Shown: positions 24,341 through 32,688 of the stretch, in pieces
How the letters are laid out: each line of letters opens with the position of its first letter
How positions within the stretch are numbered: position 1 is the first letter of the stretch
NCBI RefSeq assembly: GCF_009296315.1
Contig: NZ_WHLY01000004.1
Span: 246,754 to 310,753, forward strand
Direction of reading: 5' to 3'
Length of the DNA stretch: 64,000 nucleotides
DNA from: Salmonirosea aquatica
GTDB lineage: Bacteria > Bacteroidota > Bacteroidia > Cytophagales > Spirosomataceae
The notes under the pieces: generated by a model
Told to the model about the DNA's origin: nothing
The model's input: only the letters and a program-made list of their open reading frames with translations
Databases searched by the model: none
Program-made: the position numbers and the translations under genes

Positions 24341-26061
24341 TCGAGAAATCCCGTTTTCGGCATTTTATCAAGGTACCGGAATTGGCTGCCTGTTACAGTC
24401 AGATTACGGATTTCCGTACGGCGGAAATGGTCGGCGTCGACCGGCCCACCGCTGTGCACCAGCTGGTCAACATCAAGCCGACCGAGCAGCAGGCTGCGTT
24501 CACCGAAAACCTCATCAAGTTTGCCGCCAGCGGCGATGGTACCCTGCTGGGCCGGGGCCCGCTCTCGGAGACTGAAGAGCGGGCCAGGATGCTGATTGCG
24601 ACTAACTATTCAAAAAAATCGGCCCTGGATATGCGGTTAATCGACCCTACCTCCGGCGATCATCCGAACAGTAAGGTAAGCCAGGCGGCGGCCGTAATCA
24701 GCAGACATTACCAGGAATCAAATCCCTTCAAGGGTACCCAACTGGTGTTCTGTGACTTGGGCACTCCCTCGGGAACCTCCCTGTTCAGTGTGTACGACGC
24801 ATTAAAGACCAAGTTGATTCAGGAGTACGGTTTGCCCGCTAATGAGATCCGGTTCATCCACGAGGCTAGGAACGATAGTCAGAGCCGTCAAATCATCCGG
24901 GACACCAACGAGGGACGAATTCGCGTACTCATGGGATCCACTGAGAAGCTGGGAACGGGCGTCAATGCGCAGAAGCATATCGTGGCCATGCACCATCTGG
25001 ACGTTCCGTGGAAGCCTTCTGATTTCGAGCAGCGCGTAGGCCGGGGAGTCCGGGCGGGCAATGAAACGGCAAAAGAACATTTCGGCAACCAGGTGCAGAA
25101 TTACGTCTATGCCGTGGAGCGCACGCTGGACAACTTCATGTTCAATCTCCTTCAAAACAAAGCCTTGTTCATTTCCCAGATCAAAAGCCAAAACCTCTCG
25201 GTCCGGCGCATCGACGAGGGAGGCCTGGATGAGACCAACGGCATGAACTACGCCGAGTACGTCGCCCTTCTTTCGGGTAATAAGGACTTACTTGAAAAGG
25301 CAAAAACGGAAAAGCAGATTGCGGGCCTGGAATCCGAAAGGTCGATTTTCAAAAAAGACATGGCTTCCCAGCGGCGGTCGTTTTATACGTTGGAAAAAAC
25401 GTTAGAAAGGGTAGGGGAGGTGTTGGAAAAATTAAAGGCCGATCAAAATCTTCTGTACGGCAACGATCAAGTGAAGCGTCCGCTAGTTGAAGAGGAGAAA
25501 ATCGAAGGCCTGGGTATCACCATGTTGACCGCCCAACAAAAAAGCATCGTCGGTATTGCTAAAATAGCCTCTTTCAAGGGCTTTGAGCTTTCGGTTGATA
25601 CCTTCAGATTCGATGGCCACACGCAGCATAAATGGGACGTGCGGTCGCCCAACGGCATCGTTTACCGCCATAACAACGGCTACCTCAATTCAGAAAAAAT
25701 CAGAACGGTCGGGGAATATGTAAATAAGGCCACTTCCATCGAGCAAATGGCCAAACTGACGAAGCAGCAGCAGGACAGGCTGGAAGAACTTACATGGGAT
25801 TTAAAAATCGCCTCAGAAGCCCAGAATAAACCCTGGCCGAAAGAGGGCAAGCTGAGGGAGCTTAAAACCAGCCTTTCAGAGATTGAGAAGCGTTTAACCG
25901 AGAGTCTGAAGCCCACTAAAGAATCTACTGATCTGAGTCCCGAAAGCGAGCCACAAAATCAATCCGTTAAACAGGAGAACATACGTGAATCAGAGAGAGT
26001 TACGGTAGGTGCACCCACTACTATTGTATCAGCGGCCATACGTCCCAGAATTAGAGGGTAA
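24274..26061 (+). CDS. Giant DNA methylase/helicase, C-terminal part (displaced frame)
   Basis: Residues from LAVYAKKTTDYEYSV onward continue the helicase of the 20984 gene. Helicase C-terminal motifs are FCDLGTPSGT near residue 160, STEKLGTGVN and QRVGRGVRAGN near 255. A helical C-terminal region with coiled coil follows. There is no credible start of its own, so this is one gene broken by a five-base insertion. The protein may be inactive or, if the break is an assembly error, intact. Confidence 0.85.
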   Translation: MVFLAVYAKKTTDYEYSVTNQLIEKSRFRHFIKVPELAACYSQITDFRTAEMVGVDRPTAVHQLVNIKPTEQQAAFTENLIKFAASGDGTLLGRGPLSETEERARMLIATNYSKKSALDMRLIDPTSGDHPNSKVSQAAAVISRHYQESNPFKGTQLVFCDLGTPSGTSLFSVYDALKTKLIQEYGLPANEIRFIHEARNDSQSRQIIRDTNEGRIRVLMGSTEKLGTGVNAQKHIVAMHHLDVPWKPSDFEQRVGRGVRAGNETAKEHFGNQVQNYVYAVERTLDNFMFNLLQNKALFISQIKSQNLSVRRIDEGGLDETNGMNYAEYVALLSGNKDLLEKAKTEKQIAGLESERSIFKKDMASQRRSFYTLEKTLERVGEVLEKLKADQNLLYGNDQVKRPLVEEEKIEGLGITMLTAQQKSIVGIAKIASFKGFELSVDTFRFDGHTQHKWDVRSPNGIVYRHNNGYLNSEKIRTVGEYVNKATSIEQMAKLTKQQQDRLEELTWDLKIASEAQNKPWPKEGKLRELKTSLSEIEKRLTESLKPTKESTDLSPESEPQNQSVKQENIRESERVTVGAPTTIVSAAIRPRIRG

Positions 26062-26241
26062 ATGTATTATCTAAAGGTATATTTGAAGATTGCCTAGAAA
26101 AAATTCAAGGCTTGGGCATGAAATTTTACCTGTTTTTCCTATCCTTCTACACACGGCACTAAACCTCAGATTTACCGGATCATGACCAGGGGTCTAAAAC
26201 TGAACGCCTGGTCTTTACGCCTATTCAAATAGGTACCTAAA

Positions 26242-26814
26242 ATGGTTGAAGCCACTCATCAAGACAGGGAATTGGCTATTGAAATTTTGGCACAGTCGTT
26301 CCAGGATAATCTGAGCGTGAATTATCTAATTCCGCAGGACTCCAAACGCATGCAGCGTATAAGGGAATTGATGGCCTATTCATTTGACCTGTGCACTCTA
26401 TACGGCAAGGCGGTTCTTTCAGAGAATAAAAAGGCATGTGCGCTGGTGATTTTTCCTGATCTTAAGCGGACATCGGTTCAAAGTTTATTGCTTTCCGGAC
26501 GTCTGATTTTTAAAGCCATGGGTATAGGGAACATTGGCAAAGCCCTCAGTCGGGAAAATCAGGTAGCCCAAAATCATCCCTCTACGCCGATTTACCATCT
26601 TTGGTTCCTTGGTGTCTTGCCCGAAAGTCAGGGCAGGGGGATCGGGGGTAAGCTGCTTGATGAGCTGCTGGCTGACGCCGTAAGAATGAACAGGTCCGTT
26701 TATCTGGAAACCTCGACGCTACGAAACATATCCTGGTATGAAGGGCATGGCTTTTCTATTTACGGTAAGATACTGCTGAGCTATACGCTTTATTTGATGA
26801 GGAACAACACCTGA
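26242..26814 (+). CDS. GNAT-family N-acetyltransferase
   Basis: A 190-residue acetyltransferase. The acetyl-CoA loop VLPESQGRGIGGKLL is near residues 132-146, followed by the typical helix and the YLETSTLRNISWYEGHGF segment. The substrate cannot be deduced. It is 10 bp ahead of a membrane LuxR-type regulator, suggesting co-expression. Confidence 0.85.
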   Translation: MVEATHQDRELAIEILAQSFQDNLSVNYLIPQDSKRMQRIRELMAYSFDLCTLYGKAVLSENKKACALVIFPDLKRTSVQSLLLSGRLIFKAMGIGNIGKALSRENQVAQNHPSTPIYHLWFLGVLPESQGRGIGGKLLDELLADAVRMNRSVYLETSTLRNISWYEGHGFSIYGKILLSYTLYLMRNNT

Positions 26815-26826
26815 ATCTGACCCATC

Positions 26827-27786
26827 ATGCGAGTCTTCGGTACGGATATCCACATCGTTACGTTCTGCTTCATCGTCATCGAAGTGGTGTTCTTTTTGTA
26901 CCAACTTTACTATTACCTGTGCTGGCCGAAAGATCAAAACCGTAAGTATTACCTGATCCTCCTCTTTCTGCTCATCGTCAAAAACCTGGCGATGGGATTG
27001 TTCCCAGATCCTCAATACACAAATATCCCGATGGTGATCCAGTACGCATTCACCTATGCGGCAGGATTTATCATGGCCAGCTACTTTCCCTATTATTTCT
27101 ACCGCTCCTACAATCTGGAAGGATTACGTTTTCATGCTACCTATGGCGTAGTTCTGTTTCTATACCTTCCCTTTACCCTCATTTTCACTACGGAATACCT
27201 GGTTACGGGAAATATAGACAACGCTATCGCCCACGGTTTGATTATCCCGGCTGCTTACAGCCTTGTACTGGCCTACGCTATGTTTCGATCCGTTCGGAAA
27301 GCCTTTACCAATGCGATTGAGAATCACAGGTATTACGAAGAAATCGGCATGTATTGCTCCGTGGTTCCGTTTGTAGCAATCGCTTTCTTCCCCGGCATCG
27401 ACCAGGTCACCGAGGCCGTCATCACCAACGCGGGCTTCACAATCCTTACGGTTTTATTCATTCGCCGATCCATCATACAGGCCAGGCTGGACCGGGCAAA
27501 ACTTCAAGCTTTTGAAGCGAACGAAACGGAAACTCCGTTTAACGGTATTGTCGATGTAATGGAACAGAATATTAAGGTTTTCGAGGCGAATATGAGCTTG
27601 TTCAAATTGACCACACGTCAGCGGGAGGTGGTTCGGCTAGTCCGGACGGGAATACCCTATAAGAGCGTCGCCGAGCAACTTTACGTGTCCGAGAAGACTG
27701 TGCAAAAGCACATGGAACATATCTACCAAAAAGTCGGGGTCACCAATAAGACCGAATTGATGAATAAATTCATGCAGAATCAATAA
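26827..27786 (+). CDS. LuxR-type regulator with multi-helix membrane domain
   Basis: A 319-residue protein. Residues 1-225 contain about seven hydrophobic helices (for example HIVTFCFIVIEVVFFLYQLYY and the stretch ILTVLFIRR). The C-terminal 65 residues are a LuxR helix-turn-helix (LTTRQREVVRLVRTGIPYKS, VAEQLYVSEKTVQKHMEHIY). A membrane-embedded sensor directly fused to a DNA-binding domain acts without a kinase. The signal is unknown. A palindrome just after the stop could be a target. Confidence 0.88.
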   Translation: MRVFGTDIHIVTFCFIVIEVVFFLYQLYYYLCWPKDQNRKYYLILLFLLIVKNLAMGLFPDPQYTNIPMVIQYAFTYAAGFIMASYFPYYFYRSYNLEGLRFHATYGVVLFLYLPFTLIFTTEYLVTGNIDNAIAHGLIIPAAYSLVLAYAMFRSVRKAFTNAIENHRYYEEIGMYCSVVPFVAIAFFPGIDQVTEAVITNAGFTILTVLFIRRSIIQARLDRAKLQAFEANETETPFNGIVDVMEQNIKVFEANMSLFKLTTRQREVVRLVRTGIPYKSVAEQLYVSEKTVQKHMEHIYQKVGVTNKTELMNKFMQNQ

Positions 27787-27804
27787 AAACGAGCTTTTCG
27801 GGCC

Positions 27805-27825
27805 TAAGTACGTACTTATACGTAT
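27805..27825. promoter_or_regulatory. Overlapping palindromes after the LuxR gene
   Basis: TAAGTACGTACTTA (27805-27818) is a perfect palindrome, and ATACGTAT (27818-27825) abuts it. They lie in the 193-bp gap upstream of the gene at 27980 and could be an operator for it. Confidence 0.4.
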
Positions 27826-27979
27826 GGGTATTTATAGCAAAATCCGGTAAAATACGTATTGCCAAAGTCGACTGTTGCCTTCAAATTTGCCCGGCCCAAA
27901 ACTCTATCCGTTTTATAGAGTAGCACGGATACAATGGAGCCAGGTGTGTGTATGGTATGTTGAATGGAAAACCTAACCG

Positions 27980-28234
27980 ATGAAAACAACTGAAAAATCA
28001 ACTTCAACCAAAGAGTCCTTTTCAAATAATCTAAACTGTCCCCGACTGCAACAAATTTTCGACGGCTATGGTCAGGATGCTCTTCAACCCAAATACCTAA
28101 CTACCCAAACTGAGCAGGGTGACGAGTTGGAGCTGGTACCCAAAATGCGCCTTGATATGACCCATCACGAGTGGTTCACTTTGTGTTTAGATTTCAGGAT
28201 ATTCGTATTGAAGTCTTTTTATGAGATGCTATGA
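27980..28234 (+). CDS. Small protein, paralogue of 16370-16585
   Basis: An 84-residue protein. Its second half, YGQDALQPKYLTTQTEQGDE then LELVPKMRLDM and FRIFVLKSFYEML, aligns with the small protein at 16370. The function is unknown. Its recurrence twice on one element, each time near the end of a gene block, suggests an element-encoded regulator or structural adaptor. Confidence 0.6.
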   Translation: MKTTEKSTSTKESFSNNLNCPRLQQIFDGYGQDALQPKYLTTQTEQGDELELVPKMRLDMTHHEWFTLCLDFRIFVLKSFYEML

Positions 28235-28248
28235 ATCGCCAAAACTAT

Positions 28249-28974
28249 TTAGCTATCCTTCAGGTCTGCCTGTTCCAGGGGTATAGTATCCACCTCTGCG
28301 ATGCGCTCGCAGAGCCGTTTAACTTGCATGGCTGAGTACCGTCCGCCCCGGGGGGCACGGAATCCGTCCTCATTGAGCTGGCGGGCGATCCGGGTAATAT
28401 TGTATCCTTCCACCAATAAGTGGCGGATCTGAGCCATCGCCTGGCGGCTATTTGTGTTCATGAGGGCTGTCTGCCGTACGGTCTTTGTCCCCAGGCGACT
28501 GGCTTCCCCGCTACGGAATGCCGCACTCCCCCTCCGCCACTCTCCGCTCCGCTTCACCTTTTGCACCAGGGCTACTTTGGTGCGGATGCTGGTCAACTCG
28601 CGTTCACGGTCAGCGATGGCCATGAAAAGCGTTAAGGTGAACTTGTCCAGGTTTGGGATGTCACAGCTCTCCAGTCGCTCGTCCAGTTCGCGGTAAATCC
28701 ACAGCGCCTGCTCCGTGTCGCGGCTGAGACGGTCGACCTTCGCAACAACCAGTGTGGCTCCACGTTTTCTGCATAGGGCCAGGGCAGCCTGAAGCTGCTC
28801 ACGGTTTCGGATATCCTTGCCACTGCGCACGTCGGTGAACTCGGCAATAAGGTTGCGGCCCTGATAGAAGTAATTAATGTAGGTGTGCTGGGCCTCCAGG
28901 CCAAGTCCACTGTCGCCCTGCCTATGTGTCGAGACATGGTAATAGGCCACATACTCTTTGTCGTCCTTGATCAT
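28249..28974 (-). CDS. Serine recombinase (resolvase/invertase family)
   Basis: A 241-residue recombinase from ATG 28974 (MIKDDKEYVAYYHVSTHRQG); a longer frame to 29076 adds 34 unlikely residues. The catalytic serine is in YYHVSTHRQ, and the conserved VAKVDRLSRD segment follows. The C-terminal 60 residues form a helix-turn-helix (GYNITRIARQLNEDGFRAPR). It marks the junction between the conjugative backbone and the accessory island. Likely a resolvase or site-specific integrase; the 16-bp inverted repeat at 29305-29347 is a possible site. Confidence 0.88.
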   Translation of the reverse strand: MIKDDKEYVAYYHVSTHRQGDSGLGLEAQHTYINYFYQGRNLIAEFTDVRSGKDIRNREQLQAALALCRKRGATLVVAKVDRLSRDTEQALWIYRELDERLESCDIPNLDKFTLTLFMAIADRERELTSIRTKVALVQKVKRSGEWRRGSAAFRSGEASRLGTKTVRQTALMNTNSRQAMAQIRHLLVEGYNITRIARQLNEDGFRAPRGGRYSAMQVKRLCERIAEVDTIPLEQADLKDS

Positions 28975-29623
28975 AGCTAGATTCAGCTTTGTGAGACAAG
29001 CTGGTAGGCGAAAGTATGCGAATCGGAATGGATTGACAAACCTACTACGAGCGTCGTAGGTCTGTTTTTTGTCCAAAACTCCCCTAAATTATAAATTTAT
29101 AAGCATTTGTTGCTTAAATCTCTGAGAAGATTTCATAAAAGTCTTACCCCGTGCTCAAATGCCTGATACACTCCTTCCTGTGAAAACTTCTTTTGAATTC
29201 GCAGTCGAACCGAAGGAGTTCTACATAGTGTGAGAATGAAAGAGTAGTCAGCAGGGATCGGGCAGCCACGCACAGGGGAGCATTTTTTACATTTCCTGGT
29301 ATCGTCCTAACCAATTTTACAGACGTTGTCCGTAAAATTGGTTAGGAAGCATGGTTGGTAAGAAAATGATCAGCAAACCAGGGACAGATAAAATACAGGT
29401 TCATGAAAGTTAAAAGTGGGCGATAGTCACTCCTTTGGTTATCGAAAGTCGCGCGGCAGTTTGCTCCATCAGGCGCTGACCGTAACTAGTCCAATCCTAT
29501 CCATTGTGTTCAAGCCAAGCGAATTTGAATTGCAATTTGCAGCCCTCCACATCGGTTAATGTGGCTTCAGTCCTACCAGGTAAGTTCTCAAATTACATTC
29601 TGGGGTAGACTACCAACTGTATT
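28975..29623. other. Non-coding region upstream of the recombinase
   Basis: About 650 bp with no credible gene on either strand. It contains AT-rich sequence next to the recombinase start and the strong inverted repeat 29305-29347. It probably holds the recombinase promoter and possibly its recombination site. Confidence 0.5.
29305..29347. repeat. Perfect 16-bp inverted repeat near the recombinase
   Basis: TCCTAACCAATTTTAC (29305-29320) and its exact complement (29332-29347) with an 11-bp loop that itself can pair GAC/GTC. It is 330 bp from the recombinase start. It could be a recombination site, a transcription terminator for leftward genes (no T tract seen) or an operator. Confidence 0.6.
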
Positions 29624-30139
29624 TCATTCAATGCTCTCAACGGTTTCTAAAAGACGCTGACCGTAGCTGTACGCGATGCTTTCGACCCATCTAGGGCTGA
29701 CTATGAATAGCCAGAAGGTCAGGGCTACAAGTAAAATGATCAAGTTCACCAAATAGCTTGATGGAAAAAGCACCGGGTTAAAAGTCCCTGTTGCCCGAAA
29801 GTAGTAGAAATAGGATCCAATCAGAGAAACTACCACAATTACGATAGCAAATGGTTTCAATGCCCAAAGGTTTCGCCGAAACCCGTAATTCATATTTTCC
29901 TTGAAAAGGAGCGGGTATTTCGCCGTGTCGCGCGTTTGGGAAATCAGAAACCTCACCCACGACTCATAAGCCTCATCTGTTTCGGCAGGATTCGTATTTT
30001 CAGCAGATTCGCTGACCTCCACGTTCACGGGATGGAGAACCATCAATTTTTCGTGGTACCTTCTTTTTGTCGTTCTGGTGAGGGTATTGTTGCCATACCT
30101 TAATAGCTGGGCCGAGGGTGGCCCCCCCACTTGCCCCAA
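29624..30139 (-). CDS. Four-helix membrane protein (candidate effector), C-terminal part
   Basis: The true continuation of the 30100-30351 frame: reading PPSAQLLRYGNNTLTRTTKR then a soluble segment, then two membrane helices (IVIVVVSLIGSYFYYF and LVNLIILLVALTFWLFIV) and a short tail. The first nine or so residues of this open frame are out-of-frame sequence. Combined with the N-terminal piece it gives a protein of about 245 residues with two pairs of helices, like 4TM pore-type effectors of bacterial immunity loci. Effector role is inferred from topology and from being third in the E2-E1-JAB operon. Confidence 0.75.
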   Translation of the reverse strand: MGQVGGPPSAQLLRYGNNTLTRTTKRRYHEKLMVLHPVNVEVSESAENTNPAETDEAYESWVRFLISQTRDTAKYPLLFKENMNYGFRRNLWALKPFAIVIVVVSLIGSYFYYFRATGTFNPVLFPSSYLVNLIILLVALTFWLFIVSPRWVESIAYSYGQRLLETVESIE

Positions 30140-30351
30140 AGCCAGGCTTCCTTCCGCTTCCCTTCGTCCCTCCCTGTTTGTGAGAGGAGGTACGAAAGGG
30201 CTCCATACATCACCACTGACAAGAATAAGCGCGTGTAGAGATCCATCTGGAAAGAAATGGACACGGCGGTCGTAGCCAACGGAAGAAGAACAAGAACCAT
30301 GGGATAGACGCGGGCTTTCAGGGCGTATATGTCATTCATCGATGTGTTCAT
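30100..30351 (-). CDS. Four-helix membrane protein (candidate effector), N-terminal part
   Basis: An 83-residue frame with two hydrophobic helices (YPMVLVLLPLATTAVSISF and LFLSVVMYGALSYLL) then GRDEGKRKEAWLWGKWGG. The frame breaks in a run of seven G on this strand (seven C near 30121-30127). Eight G would read WGGPPSAQLLRYGNN and join it to the 29624-30139 frame. The start is 24 bp after the E2-E1-JAB stop. Either a one-base miscall or a switched-off (phase-variable) state of the gene. Confidence 0.75.
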   Translation of the reverse strand: MNTSMNDIYALKARVYPMVLVLLPLATTAVSISFQMDLYTRLFLSVVMYGALSYLLSQTGRDEGKRKEAWLWGKWGGHPRPSY

Positions 30352-30375
30352 GAGTGTGTGCAGGCTTTGGGTGAA

Positions 30376-32688
30376 TTAAGGTACGACTTCGTACTTAGTG
30401 AAAATGTAGGGGGCGATCTTCCTTTCAGTCACAATAGCCACGACAGTGGGATAGCATAAGGGGTCCAAAGTGGCCCTGATTTCAGAGATTGCTAACTTGT
30501 CAATTTCGCTCAGGCGTGTGCCACCGGAAGGGTGCGTGTGCCACTCGCCGACGTAATCCAGCAGGGCACCCGATTTGTCGCGCACTTCGTCGACGGCCTC
30601 AGTCAAGCCGTCAGTACCCCGAACAAACCGAGAGGCCGACCTTATACTGTCCGCAGGCGCCATCAATATCCTCGTTACGTACACGGTCTTATGGATCCTG
30701 TCCATTCGCCCTATCAGGATCCCACCTGTTTCCGACGGACGGAATTCGACGAGCTCCCGTATCAATTGCTCGTACAAACCTCCCTTGAACCTTACCTGCC
30801 AGCCCGGATTGTTCTCCGCCTTTATGACTTCGAAGGGCTTGATTTCCCTAAGGAGGGACTTGAAAAACCAGTCACTGTTTTCATCCAGGTAGCTTATGTG
30901 GAGTAGCCCCTGCTCCATTGCTCCACCCGTGATTTTTCCCAGAGTCACACTTGCGGCGGAGGCGTGGAGACTCACCTTGTCATCCGACAGCTCCAGAGTG
31001 TCGGAGCTGCAGCCCAGGCCGAGATAGACCTCTTCGCCGAGGGGCGGGCTTTCCCTGCCGTTCCTGCTGTCCCTGAGCCATTCTGAAAGCAAACCATCGC
31101 CCAGGGCCAAGTCGTAGGCTTCGGCCATCAGGTCGCCCATCCCTGGGTTCCGGCCACTGCCCTCGACCCTCAAAATGCTCAATCGGCCCCGGTGGGTGAT
31201 TTCCACCCTGGCATACCTTGCGCAGTTGGGAGTCAACCGCTCATCCAGTAGCTTTTCAACGGCATAGGAAGCCGTGCTGTCCAGCACGAGTGAGTCACGG
31301 TCCGCCAAAAGGTCATTTTCCTGGTTCAAGACATCGAGCAGCGTGTGGGGATGACAGCCTATGGTTTCCAAGATAGACGGGTTGCCGGCATAGATGAGCG
31401 TGATGGCTCCCATGATTCCGTGAACTTTCAAATGGCCCTGGCCGGTCAGGGCGTTGCGTACATTGTTGTGGGGAAGTAATAGGTCGTGGTCTATGAGGCT
31501 GGCCGGAATTGAACCGGCCCGGATTTGGTGCAGGGCCAGTTTGGAACCCAGCGCCCCCAGGCCAACGAAGTGAATCCGATCGCTGCCCCTTCCCGGAAGG
31601 GGGCGAGCGGACAATTTCCGGGCCAGCTGAGGAGTGTTCTTTTGAATCAGCGCCATACTCCTCACGCATGAGCCTCCGTCGAAGCCCATACCTCCTTCGA
31701 CGGGCTGTAGTTCGATGAAGAAAGCCAAGAACTCCATGTCACCTAAGTGGTTGAGTACTTTCCTTGGCCTCCTTATGGCGAAAATAAGCGGCAAAACCAG
31801 TTGTTTTTTTCTGATCCTCCCAGAAGTCTTATTCATGAACTCCTCAATGACCAGCCCCCGTTCACCGGCCCATTTGACGAGCGCGTTGACGGTTGTCGGC
31901 AGGTTCACGACATACCGGGTATCGACGGTATCCTTATCTGGGAAGAAGACATATCCCTCAATACCTAACTCTTCTGCATCGGTGGGAGGCAAAATCTTTC
32001 TCTCCTGGGCAGCGGGTTTGTTATGGAAGTCAAACAGCCATAGCACCGGCATAGGGAGTGACTGGAAATCGGCAGTGAGCCTGGCGTCGGAAGTAGAGAA
32101 GGCGCAGGGGATGCGCCCGGCATGCCCGTTCTGGTTTGCCCAGCGGGATTTGATTACTTCCAAAGCGTCAGCTTCCGGAAAAAGGATGATGCCCTCCGGG
32201 TTGTCCAGCCGCATGAACTCGAACTCGTCGTCGGGATGGTTGAGGTTGCCACAGGCGGCATCCTCGTACCATCCCCTCAGTCTTTCAATGAAATCAGACA
32301 AAGTGTGCTGCGCAAACCAGGAGTCGGAGTCTCCCCGGAAAAGGCAGAGGGAGAAGGGGTGGCCCTGCTTAACGGGGTTGACGTGGGGTGTCCTGTCGGC
32401 CGGGAAATCTAATCGGTCCGAATACGCTTTGGGGCACCGGGATGGAAAATCCCGGGGATCGATCGTAATCAGTACAGGCTCCCGGTTGAGGAAATCCCTG
32501 TCCCTGTTGGGCCTATTGACGGTGAGCTCGAACGACAGGGCGATAGTGTCGGCCGAGTAGGTGTATGTTTTGAACCGGCCGTCCGCATGTACTTTCCGAA
32601 GCAGAGCGAGATTTTTCCGCAGATTTTCCGGCAAGCCCTCCTCACCGAGGCGGGTGAGCTCCTGCAGCTTATCTGAAAACTTCTCCAT
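30376..32688 (-). CDS. E2-E1-JAB fusion protein (bacterial ubiquitin-like conjugation/deconjugation)
   Basis: A 770-residue triple fusion. Residues 1-155 are E2-like, with the candidate conjugating cysteine C115 in GHPFSLCLFRG, matching the HPxxxxC pattern. Residues 370-560 are a ThiF/E1 adenylation domain with the nucleotide loop GLGALGS at 376-382 and acidic D400 (SLIDHD). Residues 640-770 are a JAB/JAMM protease with E653 and the complete H717-x-H719-x7-S727-x2-D730 metal motif. An uncharacterised domain fills 160-365. Such fusions were noted in comparative work on prokaryotic ubiquitin relatives; separate E1, E2 and JAB parts serve anti-phage CBASS type II and Bil/Bub systems. Its start overlaps the MBL gene by 20 bp. 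No ubiquitin-like substrate gene is visible nearby. Confidence 0.93.
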   Translation of the reverse strand: MEKFSDKLQELTRLGEEGLPENLRKNLALLRKVHADGRFKTYTYSADTIALSFELTVNRPNRDRDFLNREPVLITIDPRDFPSRCPKAYSDRLDFPADRTPHVNPVKQGHPFSLCLFRGDSDSWFAQHTLSDFIERLRGWYEDAACGNLNHPDDEFEFMRLDNPEGIILFPEADALEVIKSRWANQNGHAGRIPCAFSTSDARLTADFQSLPMPVLWLFDFHNKPAAQERKILPPTDAEELGIEGYVFFPDKDTVDTRYVVNLPTTVNALVKWAGERGLVIEEFMNKTSGRIRKKQLVLPLIFAIRRPRKVLNHLGDMEFLAFFIELQPVEGGMGFDGGSCVRSMALIQKNTPQLARKLSARPLPGRGSDRIHFVGLGALGSKLALHQIRAGSIPASLIDHDLLLPHNNVRNALTGQGHLKVHGIMGAITLIYAGNPSILETIGCHPHTLLDVLNQENDLLADRDSLVLDSTASYAVEKLLDERLTPNCARYARVEITHRGRLSILRVEGSGRNPGMGDLMAEAYDLALGDGLLSEWLRDSRNGRESPPLGEEVYLGLGCSSDTLELSDDKVSLHASAASVTLGKITGGAMEQGLLHISYLDENSDWFFKSLLREIKPFEVIKAENNPGWQVRFKGGLYEQLIRELVEFRPSETGGILIGRMDRIHKTVYVTRILMAPADSIRSASRFVRGTDGLTEAVDEVRDKSGALLDYVGEWHTHPSGGTRLSEIDKLAISEIRATLDPLCYPTVVAIVTERKIAPYIFTKYEVVP

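Noticed and set aside
31715..32560. 281-codon open frame on the plus strand
   Set aside because: It lies entirely opposite the E2-E1-JAB gene, whose motifs are complete; low-complexity serine-rich translation indicates an antisense shadow.
30376..32688. CBASS type II operon
   Set aside because: E1, E2 and JAB are present but no CD-NTase or CBASS effector gene is nearby, and the three are fused in one protein.
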